A stretch of DNA of 14,868 bases from an uncultured Eubacteriales bacterium. GTDB lineage: Bacteria > Bacillota > Clostridia > Oscillospirales > Butyricicoccaceae. The stretch is from positions 1 to 14,868 of the forward strand of contig CAKUAK010000038.1 of NCBI GenBank assembly GCA_934636325.1, read 5' to 3'. The translations under genes and the position numbers were made by a program. Below the pieces are notes generated by a model. That model searched no databases. It had not been told where the DNA came from and saw only the letters and a list, made by a program, of their open reading frames with translations. This document shows, one piece after another, positions 8,486 to 14,868 of the stretch (positions are counted from its first letter, which is position 1; the number at the start of each line of letters is the position of its first letter).

Positions 8486-9031
8486 ATGGAGAAAAAAACA
8501 AAGGAAAAAACAAGCGCCGGAGAGGAACTTTTCGGCTGGGCTCAATCGCTCATATGGGCGCTGCTTGCTCTTGTTCTGATAAGCTCATTTTTTGTCAGGA
8601 TATCCGGCGTGTCGGGAAGCTCGATGTATCCGACACTTAAAAATAATGACCGTGTGCTCGTCAGGCTGTCGCAGAGTTATCAGCCTGAACGCGGCGATCT
8701 TATAGTAGTCATGGCCCCCAATTACGATCCAGAACCGCTGGTCAAAAGGGTCATCGCCCTTGCCGGTGATGTCGTCGAGGTCGAAGAGGGCGGCATAGTA
8801 TTTGTCAATGGCGAGGAACTGACAGAGGATTACGTCAACGAGGCCTATTTCGGCCCGGGAGACAGGGAATATCCTTACACAGTCCCCGAGGGCTGTGTTT
8901 TTGTCATGGGAGATAACCGCAACCACAGTGCCGACAGCCGCCTCACGATGGTCGGCGCCCTCAAGGAGAGCGATATAATCGGAAAGGTATTTTTCCGCAT
9001 ATGGCCTATCGGCAGCTTTGGAGGTATATAG
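8486..9031 (+). CDS. lepB: Signal peptidase I
   Basis: This is the membrane serine protease that removes signal peptides from exported pre-proteins. It has 181 aa from the chosen start, typical of the short Gram-positive form. A lysine-rich N-terminus (MEKKTKEK) precedes one membrane segment at about 18-37, so the catalytic domain should face outward. The nucleophile is S46 in GSSMYPT, and the general base is K87 in VKRVIALAGD. The C-terminal signature GDNRNHSADSR is present, as is GKVFFRIWPI near the end. The start ATG 8486 was chosen because of AGGGTGA at 8472-8478 and because an earlier start would run through the terminator. The last codons contain the ribosome binding site of the next gene, so translation of lepB and rbgA is probably linked. 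It appears complete. Confidence 0.95.
   Translation: MEKKTKEKTSAGEELFGWAQSLIWALLALVLISSFFVRISGVSGSSMYPTLKNNDRVLVRLSQSYQPERGDLIVVMAPNYDPEPLVKRVIALAGDVVEVEEGGIVFVNGEELTEDYVNEAYFGPGDREYPYTVPEGCVFVMGDNRNHSADSRLTMVGALKESDIIGKVFFRIWPIGSFGGI
9020..9025 (+). promoter_or_regulatory. Ribosome binding site of rbgA inside lepB
   Basis: GGAGGT encodes the Gly-Gly near the LepB C-terminus. It lies six bases before the TTG start of rbgA at 9032, which abuts the lepB stop TAG (9029-9031). The position supports the TTG start and suggests translational coupling. Confidence 0.75.
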
Positions 9032-9904
9032 TTGGGCAGCATAAACTGGTATCCGGGGCATATGGCGAAAACACGCCGCATAATGCTCCAGGATATGAAA
9101 AACATAGACATGCTCTGCGAAATACTTGACGCCCGCATCCCGGAAAGCTCGCGCAATCCCGACCTTGATAAAATTGCTTCGGGCAAAAAGCGCATGCTTG
9201 TGCTCAATCGTGCCGATCAGGCTGACCCAGAGGCGACGTCGAAATGGCTGGCATACTACCGCAGCTTGGGGTATACCGTCATAGCCACCGACAGCAAGAA
9301 GGGCGGCTTCAACGCGGAGTTCACTGCGGCTGTTGCCCAATGCTGCGAAGAGGTGATCCGGCGCAACGAACAAAAAGGCGTCAACCGTACTATTAAGATC
9401 ATGATAGGCGGGATACCCAATGTCGGCAAATCCTCACTTATAAATCGTCTCTTAGGCAAAAGATCGGCTGTCGCCGAAGACCGTCCCGGCGTTACGCGCC
9501 AGAGGCAGTGGTTCAATCTGGCGGGGAAATATGATTTTATGGATACTCCAGGCATGCTGTGGCCGAAGATTGACGATGACGAGGTCGGGTTCAGGCTGGC
9601 CTTTACCGGAACGATCCGCGACGAGATACTCGATGTTGAGCTTCTGGCCTGCAAGCTGCTCTCAACTCTTGCAGTGCTTTATCCGGAAGCCGTTGTAAAG
9701 CGGTATAACATTACAGAGGTAAAGGACGACGCCCCATATGATACGCTGGAGGAAATGGCAAAAAAACGCGGTTTTCTTCTGGGACGCGGTCAGCTCGATA
9801 CCGAAAGAATGGCCCGCGTTTTTATAGGCGAGTATCGTGACGGCAAGCTGGGACGCATGACGCTCGAGCTTCCGAAGCATACCGGGGATAGTGCCGATGT
9901 ATGA
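9032..9904 (+). CDS. rbgA: Ribosome biogenesis GTPase RbgA (YlqF), circularly permuted
   Basis: RbgA is a GTPase needed for late maturation of the 50S subunit. It has 290 aa, the usual length. It shows the permuted motif order: G4-like NRAD (59-62), then G1 GGIPNVGKSS (126-135), then the switch region (DRPGVTRQRQ), then G3 DTPG (171-174). The N-terminal segment NWYPGHMAKTRR is highly conserved in the family. The G4 motif has Arg where the consensus NKxD has Lys. The start is an unusual TTG directly after the lepB stop, supported by GGAGGT at 9020-9025 and by the conserved N-terminus beginning there. The 3' end overlaps rnhB. Being in the rplS block ties it to large-subunit production. Confidence 0.95.
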   Translation: MGSINWYPGHMAKTRRIMLQDMKNIDMLCEILDARIPESSRNPDLDKIASGKKRMLVLNRADQADPEATSKWLAYYRSLGYTVIATDSKKGGFNAEFTAAVAQCCEEVIRRNEQKGVNRTIKIMIGGIPNVGKSSLINRLLGKRSAVAEDRPGVTRQRQWFNLAGKYDFMDTPGMLWPKIDDDEVGFRLAFTGTIRDEILDVELLACKLLSTLAVLYPEAVVKRYNITEVKDDAPYDTLEEMAKKRGFLLGRGQLDTERMARVFIGEYRDGKLGRMTLELPKHTGDSADV

Positions 9905-10496
9905 ATATGAAACGCCCTTCTGGCGTGAAAATAAGGTCGTTTGCGGAATAGATGAGGCCGGGAGAGGTCCCTTGGCCGGTCCGGTCTGTGCTGCCGCTGT
10001 CATACTTGATCCCGATCACACGATAGAGGGGCTCAATGATTCAAAAAAGCTCAGTGAGAAAAAGCGCGAGTTTCTCTATGAAGAGATAATCAAACACTCG
10101 CTGGCCTATGGCATTGCTATGGCGACGCCCGAAGAGATCGACGAGATCAACATCCTTCAGGCGACGTTTCTCGCCATGAACCGCGCTTTTGATAAACTGG
10201 CCGTCAGGCCGGATGCGGCGCTGGTCGACGGCAACCGCGATCCGCATCTGCCGTGCGAAACGACATGCATAATAAAAGGTGATTCGCTCAGCGGATCCAT
10301 CGCGGCGGCCTCTATACTTGCCAAGGTGACAAGAGACAGGCTGATGGTCGAGCATGCGGCAGAATATCCCGAATACCGGTTCGAGGTACACAAGGGATAT
10401 CCGACCAAAATGCACCGCGAGCTGATCCTGCAATACGGCCCGTCTGCGATCCACCGCCGCAGCTTCCTGAAAAAGCTGCTCGGTGAACAGAAATGA
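9897..10496 (+). CDS. rnhB: Ribonuclease HII
   Basis: RNase HII cleaves RNA in RNA-DNA hybrids and incises at single ribonucleotides in DNA. It has 199 aa from ATG 9897. The acidic site is D19 and E20 in GIDEAGRGPLAGP, D111 in LVDGN, and D147 in AKVTRD. The substrate-recognition GRG motif and the KGDSLSGSIAAAS segment are intact, as is HKGYPTKMH. GGGG at 9884-9887 sits nine bases before this ATG. A GTG two codons upstream (9891) is in frame but too close to that site, so I prefer 9897. It overlaps the rbgA end by eight bases and shares its stop region with yraN (ATGA), so all three are probably coupled. Confidence 0.95.
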   Translation: MYEYETPFWRENKVVCGIDEAGRGPLAGPVCAAAVILDPDHTIEGLNDSKKLSEKKREFLYEEIIKHSLAYGIAMATPEEIDEINILQATFLAMNRAFDKLAVRPDAALVDGNRDPHLPCETTCIIKGDSLSGSIAAASILAKVTRDRLMVEHAAEYPEYRFEVHKGYPTKMHRELILQYGPSAIHRRSFLKKLLGEQK

Positions 10497-10840
10497 GCAG
10501 CAGTACGCTGGTAGGGCGTTACGGCGAGAGCATAGCGGCCGATTTTCTTCGGAAAAAGGGCTTTGAGATATTTGCGTCGGGTTATCGCGGACGGTACGGC
10601 GAAATCGACATAGTAGCCGGCAAAAATAATGTAGTCTGCTTTGTCGAAGTGAAGACCCGGCAGGATGAAAGCTATCTTCCGGCCAGAACAGCTGTCGGCG
10701 AGGCCAAGAGACGCAGGATCATGCTGACGGCCCAGCAGTGGATACAGGAAAACGATTGCCGCTGCCAGGTCAGCTTTGATATAATAGAGATATATCTGAA
10801 AACGAAACAGATCAGATATATTCCAAATGCTTTTGTATAA
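10493..10840 (+). CDS. yraN: YraN, UPF0102 family endonuclease-like protein
   Basis: This is a small protein of 115 aa with a restriction-endonuclease-like (PD-(D/E)xK) fold; its cellular role is not settled. Visible family marks are GRYGESIAADFL near the N-terminus, GRYGEIDIVA (33-42) and FVEVKTR (50-56). These supply E37, D39, E52 and K54 as the likely metal and catalytic set. Start ATG 10493 overlaps the rnhB stop (ATGA) with only a weak GGTGA at 10482-10486, so translation probably depends on rnhB. The pairing rnhB-yraN is widespread, and a nucleic-acid processing role is inferred from fold and context only. Confidence 0.92.
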   Translation: MSSSTLVGRYGESIAADFLRKKGFEIFASGYRGRYGEIDIVAGKNNVVCFVEVKTRQDESYLPARTAVGEAKRRRIMLTAQQWIQENDCRCQVSFDIIEIYLKTKQIRYIPNAFV

Positions 10841-10861
10841 AGATCACGGAGAAAACAGATC

Positions 10862-11566
10862 ATGGCGCTTTATGCGATAGGCGATACCCATCTTTCAGAG
10901 GGTGCGAATAAACCGATGGATATTTTCGGCGGAGCGTGGAACGGATACCGCGACAAGCTGGTCAGATCCTTTGGCGAGTGCCTGACCGATGATGATACCA
11001 TTGTCATTTGCGGAGATTTTTCATGGGGGATGAGCCTTAACGAGGCGCTGCCCGATTTCAGGCTGCTTTCATCTTTTCCGGGCAAAAAGATCTTTGTCAA
11101 GGGCAATCACGATTATTGGTGGGAGACCGTCGGCAAAATGGAACGGTTTTTCGAGAATAATCAGCTAAAAGACTTGCAATTTCTTCATAATAATTGTATT
11201 TTTTATAATGATGTCGCCTTGTGCGGGACGCGCGGATGGTTTTTTGATCCGTCTGATAAAGACGCCGGAGACGAAAAGGTCTTTAAAAGGGAGGTCATGC
11301 GCCTCGAGGCATCCCTTAAAGCCGCAGTCGGACATGGCGGAGCGTCAGAGATCATCTGCTTTCTGCATTATCCGCCGGTGCTTTCCAGCGGAGAGGTCGA
11401 GCCGATAGTCTCTCTGCTGGAAAACTACGGCGTCAGCCGCTGCTATTATGGGCATCTGCACGGCGAGAGCTTGCGCGGCGCCGTCAACGGTGTGCGCAAG
11501 GGCGTAAGATATCAGAATATTTCTGCGGATAACATAGGCTTCAGGCCTGTTATGATACAACCATAA
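10862..11566 (+). CDS. Calcineurin-like metallophosphoesterase
   Basis: This is a 234 aa protein of the binuclear metallophosphoesterase superfamily. Ligand motifs in order: GDTH (D8, H10), GDFSWG (D52), GNHDYW (N82, H83), FLHYPP and GHLHG. All five blocks of the family are present, so an active enzyme is expected. The substrate is not known; related proteins act on phosphodiesters or phosphomonoesters. No signal peptide is visible, so it is likely cytoplasmic. GGAGA at 10848-10852 is nine bases before ATG. The gap from yraN is 21 bases and to tig 31 bases. A short AT-rich patch at about 11160-11215 stands out but keeps the frame. Confidence 0.88.
   Translation: MALYAIGDTHLSEGANKPMDIFGGAWNGYRDKLVRSFGECLTDDDTIVICGDFSWGMSLNEALPDFRLLSSFPGKKIFVKGNHDYWWETVGKMERFFENNQLKDLQFLHNNCIFYNDVALCGTRGWFFDPSDKDAGDEKVFKREVMRLEASLKAAVGHGGASEIICFLHYPPVLSSGEVEPIVSLLENYGVSRCYYGHLHGESLRGAVNGVRKGVRYQNISADNIGFRPVMIQP
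11528..11556 (+). promoter_or_regulatory. Weak candidate promoter for tig
   Basis: An extended -10 element TGTTATGAT (TG at 11548-11549, TATGAT at 11551-11556) lies at the end of the metallophosphoesterase gene. The -35 region (GATAAC at 11528-11533) is poor. Transcription would start near 11563, about 35 bases before tig. The expected high output of tig makes a promoter here plausible, but the evidence is thin. Confidence 0.3.
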
Positions 11567-11597
11567 AGCTATTTAAATACCTAAGGAGGATCCTCAA

Positions 11598-12962
11598 GTG
11601 AAACTTACCAACGTTGAAAAGAAGGAAGGAAACAAGGTCGAGCTGTCGATCGTTGTTGAAAAGGAAGAGTTCGAGAAGGCCGTTCAGGAGTCCTATAAGA
11701 AGAACGTCAAGAATATCAATATCCAGGGCTTCCGCAAGGGCAAGGCCCCAAGAAAGATGATCGAAAAGCTTTACGGCGTCGAAGTTTTCTATGAAGACGC
11801 TATGGAATACAGCTATCCCCGCGCATATGAAGAGGCCGTCAGAGAGGCCGGCGTAGAGCCTATCGCCAACCCCTCCATCACCGACCTTGATATCAAGGAC
11901 GGCGAGTTCACATTCAAGGCTGCTGTCGAAGTCAAGCCCGAGCTGGGTCTCAAGGAGTACAAGGGTCTTGAGGTGGAGAAGCCCACGGCAGAAGTGACCG
12001 ATGAAGAGGTCGACGCCGAGATCGACAAGGTCGCCGCCAGAAATGCCCGCCAGGTCCCCGTAGAGCGCGAAGCCAAGCTGGGCGACGTCGTTATCTTCGA
12101 TTTCGAAGGCTTTGTCGACGGAGAGGCTTTTGAGGGCGGCAAGGCAGAGGAATACAGCCTTGAGCTCGGCTCCGGCATGTTCATCCCCGGCTTTGAGGAT
12201 CAGATCGTCGGACATAAGGCCGAAGAGGACTTCGACGTCAATGTAACATTCCCCGAAAACTATCAGGCCGAGAACCTTAAGGGCAAGCCCGCTGTTTTCA
12301 AGTGCAGGATCCATGAGGTAAAGGAAGTCCAGAAGCCCGAGCTCGACGACGAGTTCGCAAAGGACGTTTCCGATTTTGATACATTTGAAGAGTACAAGAA
12401 GGATCTGAAGGCCAAGATGCTCGAGTCTGCTCAGGCCAAGGCCGAGAGCACCTATGAGGAAGCTCTTATGGATAAGCTGGTCGAGAATCTTGAGGGAGAT
12501 ATCCCCGAGATCATGTATGAGAACCAGCTCGATCAGATCGTAAGCGATTTCGGATATCGTATGGCCTCTCAGGGCATCGACTTTGATACATACCTCAAGA
12601 TGAACGGTATGGAGACAAGCTCTTTCCGGAACCTGTTCCGCAGCCAGGCTGAGCGCCAGGTAAAGGTAAGGCTGGCTCTTGAAGCTGTTGCACGCCTTGA
12701 AAACCTCGCTCCCACCGAAGAGGACACAGAGAAGGAGTTTGCTTCGCTGGCCGAGCAGTATAACCTGCCTGTCGAGAAGGTGCGCGAGCTTCTGGCCCCT
12801 GTTGCCATTAAGTCCGATCTGGCTGTTCAGAAGGCCGTTGAGTTTGTAAAGGCCAACGCCAAGGCTCCCGCCGCAAAGAAGACAAGAAAGTCTCCGGCAA
12901 AGAAGACCACAAAGAAGGAAGCCGCCGAAAAAGCGACAGAAACTGCCGAGGACAAAGAGTAA
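11598..12962 (+). CDS. tig: Trigger factor (ribosome-associated chaperone, peptidyl-prolyl isomerase)
   Basis: Trigger factor binds at the ribosome exit tunnel and shields nascent chains. The N-terminal ribosome-binding domain carries the signature GFRKGKAP (44-51). The FKBP-type isomerase domain spans about 155-242 (GDVVIFDFEGFVDG, SGMFIPGFEDQIVG), and the helical C-terminal chaperone domain follows to about 418. The last 35 or so residues are an extra tail rich in Lys, Ala, Pro and Thr, ending in an acidic run. Total length is 454 aa, against roughly 430 for typical relatives. The start is GTG 11598, with a strong AAGGAGG at 11583-11589 eight bases upstream. Codon use is strongly biased (AAG for Lys, ATC for Ile), a sign of high expression. 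tig-clpP-clpX is a classic order. Confidence 0.97.
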   Translation: MKLTNVEKKEGNKVELSIVVEKEEFEKAVQESYKKNVKNINIQGFRKGKAPRKMIEKLYGVEVFYEDAMEYSYPRAYEEAVREAGVEPIANPSITDLDIKDGEFTFKAAVEVKPELGLKEYKGLEVEKPTAEVTDEEVDAEIDKVAARNARQVPVEREAKLGDVVIFDFEGFVDGEAFEGGKAEEYSLELGSGMFIPGFEDQIVGHKAEEDFDVNVTFPENYQAENLKGKPAVFKCRIHEVKEVQKPELDDEFAKDVSDFDTFEEYKKDLKAKMLESAQAKAESTYEEALMDKLVENLEGDIPEIMYENQLDQIVSDFGYRMASQGIDFDTYLKMNGMETSSFRNLFRSQAERQVKVRLALEAVARLENLAPTEEDTEKEFASLAEQYNLPVEKVRELLAPVAIKSDLAVQKAVEFVKANAKAPAAKKTRKSPAKKTTKKEAAEKATETAEDKE

Positions 12963-13007
12963 TATATCATTAATTGTGTAATTTCCCCTGAGAAAGGAGC
13001 GCATATA

Positions 13008-13598
13008 ATGGCATTAGTACCTATGGTAATAGAGCAGACAAACAGAGGAGAAAGATCCTATGATATCTTCTCGCGTCTGCTCAACGACCGCGTTATAATC
13101 CTGTCCGAGGATGTCAACGACCAGACCGCGAGCCTGATCGTCGCCCAGCTTCTTTACCTCGAGGCTCAGGACCCCGACAAGGATATCCAGTTTTATATCA
13201 ACAGCCCCGGCGGCTCGATAACGGCGGGTATGGCGATCTATGACACAATGCAGTATATAAAATGCGATGTGTCGACCATATGTGTCGGGCTTGCCGCCTC
13301 GATGGCGTCGGTGCTTCTGGCTGCCGGCGCAAAGGGCAAGAGGATAGCGCTTCCCAACTCCGAGATATTGATCCACCAGCCGCTTATCGGCGGCGGTGGA
13401 CTCTCCGGCCAGACGACCGACATCAAGATACATGCCGATCATATGGTTTACATCCGGGATAAGATGAACCGAATCCTCAGCCAGCATACGGGCCAGCCGC
13501 TGGAGGTCATCGCAAGAGATACAGAGCGCGATAATTACATGACGGCGCAGCAGGCCCTTGAATATGGCCTTATAGATAAGGTCATCGAAAAGAGATAA
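13008..13598 (+). CDS. clpP: ATP-dependent Clp protease proteolytic subunit ClpP
   Basis: ClpP is the tetradecameric serine peptidase that degrades substrates delivered by ClpX or ClpC. It has 196 aa. The catalytic triad is S98 (in GLAASMAS), H123 (in LIHQP) and, by alignment from memory with Bacillus ClpP, D175 (second Asp of RDTERD). The N-terminal segment VPMVIEQTNRGERSYDI is the conserved axial-loop start, and the oxyanion loop SPGGS is present. Between H123 and the triad Asp the protein is three residues longer than Bacillus ClpP, within a glycine-rich stretch LIGGGGLSGQ. AAAGGAG at 12993-12999 lies eight bases before ATG. The 45-base gap after tig holds no terminator that I can see, and no CtsR- or CIRCE-like operator was recognised. 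Confidence 0.97.
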   Translation: MALVPMVIEQTNRGERSYDIFSRLLNDRVIILSEDVNDQTASLIVAQLLYLEAQDPDKDIQFYINSPGGSITAGMAIYDTMQYIKCDVSTICVGLAASMASVLLAAGAKGKRIALPNSEILIHQPLIGGGGLSGQTTDIKIHADHMVYIRDKMNRILSQHTGQPLEVIARDTERDNYMTAQQALEYGLIDKVIEKR

Positions 13599-13614
13599 AC
13601 GGAGTTAACAAAAC

Positions 13615-14856
13615 ATGCCTTCGAACGATAAAAAGGACCTCCGGTGCAGCTTCTGCGGGAGATCCCAGAATGAAGTTAAGCGCCTTATAGCTGGGCCGGG
13701 GGTATATATCTGCAACGAATGTGTCGAGATCTGCGCCGACCTCATGAAGGACGAGGAGGATTTTGATGTCGATACCGACACACAGTTTGCCCCGGACGAG
13801 CAGCTGCCGACCCCGGCGGAGCTCAAGCAGGGCCTTGACCAGTATGTCATAGGTCAGGACCGGGCAAAGATCTCTCTCGCCGTCGCGGTGTATAACCACT
13901 ATAAGCGCATACGCAGCCGCGACCAGGGCGATGATGGGGTAGAGCTCCAGAAGAGCAATATCCTTATGATCGGCCCGACGGGCAGCGGCAAGACATATCT
14001 TGCCCAGACCCTTGCGAAAAGCCTGAAAGTGCCGTTTGCCATTGCCGACGCCACAACTCTTACAGAGGCCGGGTATGTCGGTGAGGATGTCGAGAATATC
14101 CTTCTTCGCCTCATTCAGGCGGCTGATTTCGATGTTGAGAAAGCCGAGCGCGGTATAATCTATATCGACGAGCTGGACAAGATAGCAAGAAAAAGCGAGA
14201 ATCCCTCTATAACCCGTGATGTTTCGGGCGAGGGCGTTCAGCAGGCTCTCCTTAAAATATTGGAGGGCACCGTGGCCAATGTCCCCCCGCAGGGCGGACG
14301 TAAGCATCCGCAGCAGGAGTTCATCCAGATCGACACGAGCAATATCCTCTTCATATGCGGCGGCGCATTTGACGGCATTGAAAAGGTCGTCGAAAAGCGC
14401 ATCGGCAAGCAGGGGATAGGCTTCGGAGGGGATGTCCGTTCCAAGCAGGATACCGGCAGTCAGGAGCTGTTGCGCCAGGTCGAGCACTATGATGTGCTCA
14501 AGTTCGGTATTATACCCGAGCTTGTAGGCAGGCTGCCCGTTCTGGTGACGCTGGACAACCTTGATGAGCAGGCGCTGCTCGATATTCTTGTCGAACCAAA
14601 GAATGCTCTTACCAAGCAGTATGAAAAGCTCTTCGAGCTTGACGGTGTTGAGTTGGAGTTCGAAGAGGATGCCTTAAAGGCCATCGCCAAAAAGACGATA
14701 GAGCGAAATACCGGCGCAAGGGGACTCAGATCGGTCATGGAAGGGCTTCTTACCCAAGTCATGTTCGATGTTCCGTCCGATCCGACCATTAAAAAGGTCA
14801 TTATCACGGCCGGGTGCGTGTTGGGCGGCGAGAAACCGGAACTTATAAAAGAATAG
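13615..14856 (+). CDS. clpX: ATP-dependent Clp protease ATP-binding subunit ClpX
   Basis: ClpX is the AAA+ unfoldase that recognises substrates and feeds them to ClpP. It has 413 aa and is complete. The N-terminal zinc-binding domain has C11, C14, C33 and C36. Walker A is GPTGSGKT (120-127) and Walker B IIYIDELDK with D185-E186. The pore-1 loop is GYVG (153-156) and the RKH motif is at 229-231. The ClpP-docking IGF loop is at 268-270, so it should dock to the ClpP encoded just upstream. Sensor and lid elements near the end (NTGARGLRSVME) are present. GGAG at 13601-13604 is ten bases before ATG, and the gap after clpP is 16 bases, consistent with one transcript. Only 12 bases follow the stop; a lon gene is common next in related genomes but cannot be seen. 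Confidence 0.98.
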   Translation: MPSNDKKDLRCSFCGRSQNEVKRLIAGPGVYICNECVEICADLMKDEEDFDVDTDTQFAPDEQLPTPAELKQGLDQYVIGQDRAKISLAVAVYNHYKRIRSRDQGDDGVELQKSNILMIGPTGSGKTYLAQTLAKSLKVPFAIADATTLTEAGYVGEDVENILLRLIQAADFDVEKAERGIIYIDELDKIARKSENPSITRDVSGEGVQQALLKILEGTVANVPPQGGRKHPQQEFIQIDTSNILFICGGAFDGIEKVVEKRIGKQGIGFGGDVRSKQDTGSQELLRQVEHYDVLKFGIIPELVGRLPVLVTLDNLDEQALLDILVEPKNALTKQYEKLFELDGVELEFEEDALKAIAKKTIERNTGARGLRSVMEGLLTQVMFDVPSDPTIKKVIITAGCVLGGEKPELIKE

Positions 14857-14868
14857 CATTTATAAACG

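Noticed and set aside
9891..9896. GTG start for rnhB two codons upstream
   Set aside because: The only ribosome-site-like bases (GGGG at 9884-9887) are three bases away, too close; the ATG at 9897 has proper spacing.
11174..11209. Promoter-like TTGCAA and TATAAT in an AT-rich patch inside the metallophosphoesterase gene
   Set aside because: The spacing is 24 bases, too long for a sigma-A promoter, and no start of a gene follows; the patch encodes Asn, Phe and Tyr residues in frame.
11550..13004. Open frame of 484 codons on the minus strand opposite tig
   Set aside because: The leucine-rich, repetitive translation is the antisense image of strongly biased Glu/Lys codons in tig; no domain or ribosome site supports it.
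12963..13007. Possible CtsR or HrcA (CIRCE) operator ahead of clpP
   Set aside because: I looked for the CtsR heptad repeat and the CIRCE inverted repeat in the 45-base gap and found neither.
1..14868. A defence system, mobile element or other novel accessory system
   Set aside because: All thirteen genes belong to known families and are mostly housekeeping; no transposase, integrase, repeat array or unexplained gene cluster is present.

Overview
The window reads as ordinary chromosomal sequence from a Bacillota anaerobe of the class Clostridia, most likely Oscillospirales/Ruminococcaceae-like. This is inferred from the protein sequences (WhiA, a Gram-positive DnaE with an intact PHP domain, an RbgA-type GTPase, a PcrA with a lineage-type insertion), from the gene order, and from the intermediate G+C content with strong AGGAGG-type ribosome binding sites. 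All thirteen genes lie on the + strand and are tightly packed. The longest gap is about 111 nt (7953-8063), so no gene-free stretch exceeds 300 bases. I saw no rRNA, tRNA, CRISPR array, insertion sequence, attachment site or phage gene.

Region 1 (2-7952), genome maintenance. It holds the 3' part of whiA (cut by the window edge), dnaE overlapping it by four bases, pcrA/uvrD, and a serine hydrolase of the class C beta-lactamase fold. Short spacings suggest one transcript. The hydrolase is the only non-housekeeping gene in the window.

Region 2 (about 7960-10840), ribosome, secretion and RNase block. A good promoter and a structured leader precede rplS (L19). A hairpin terminator or attenuator follows it, then lepB (signal peptidase I), rbgA/ylqF (50S assembly GTPase), rnhB (RNase HII) and yraN (UPF0102). 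The last three junctions are abutting or overlapping, which points to translational coupling. The order rplS-lepB-rbgA-rnhB-yraN is a familiar Firmicutes arrangement; here rimM-trmD are not upstream.

Region 3 (10862-14856), proteostasis block. A small metallophosphoesterase is followed by tig (trigger factor, with a Lys/Ala-rich tail), clpP and clpX. The trigger factor meets nascent chains, and ClpX unfolds substrates and feeds them to ClpP. The ClpX IGF loop and the ClpP catalytic triad are both visible, so the pair should form a working protease.

I did not find a previously undescribed system. The points worth a second look are modest: the rplS leader and the hairpin between rplS and lepB, the roughly 40-residue insertion in PcrA, the cytoplasmic-looking serine hydrolase, the NRAD variant in RbgA, the enlarged glycine-rich loop in ClpP, the trigger factor tail, and the intact metal site in the DnaE PHP domain.
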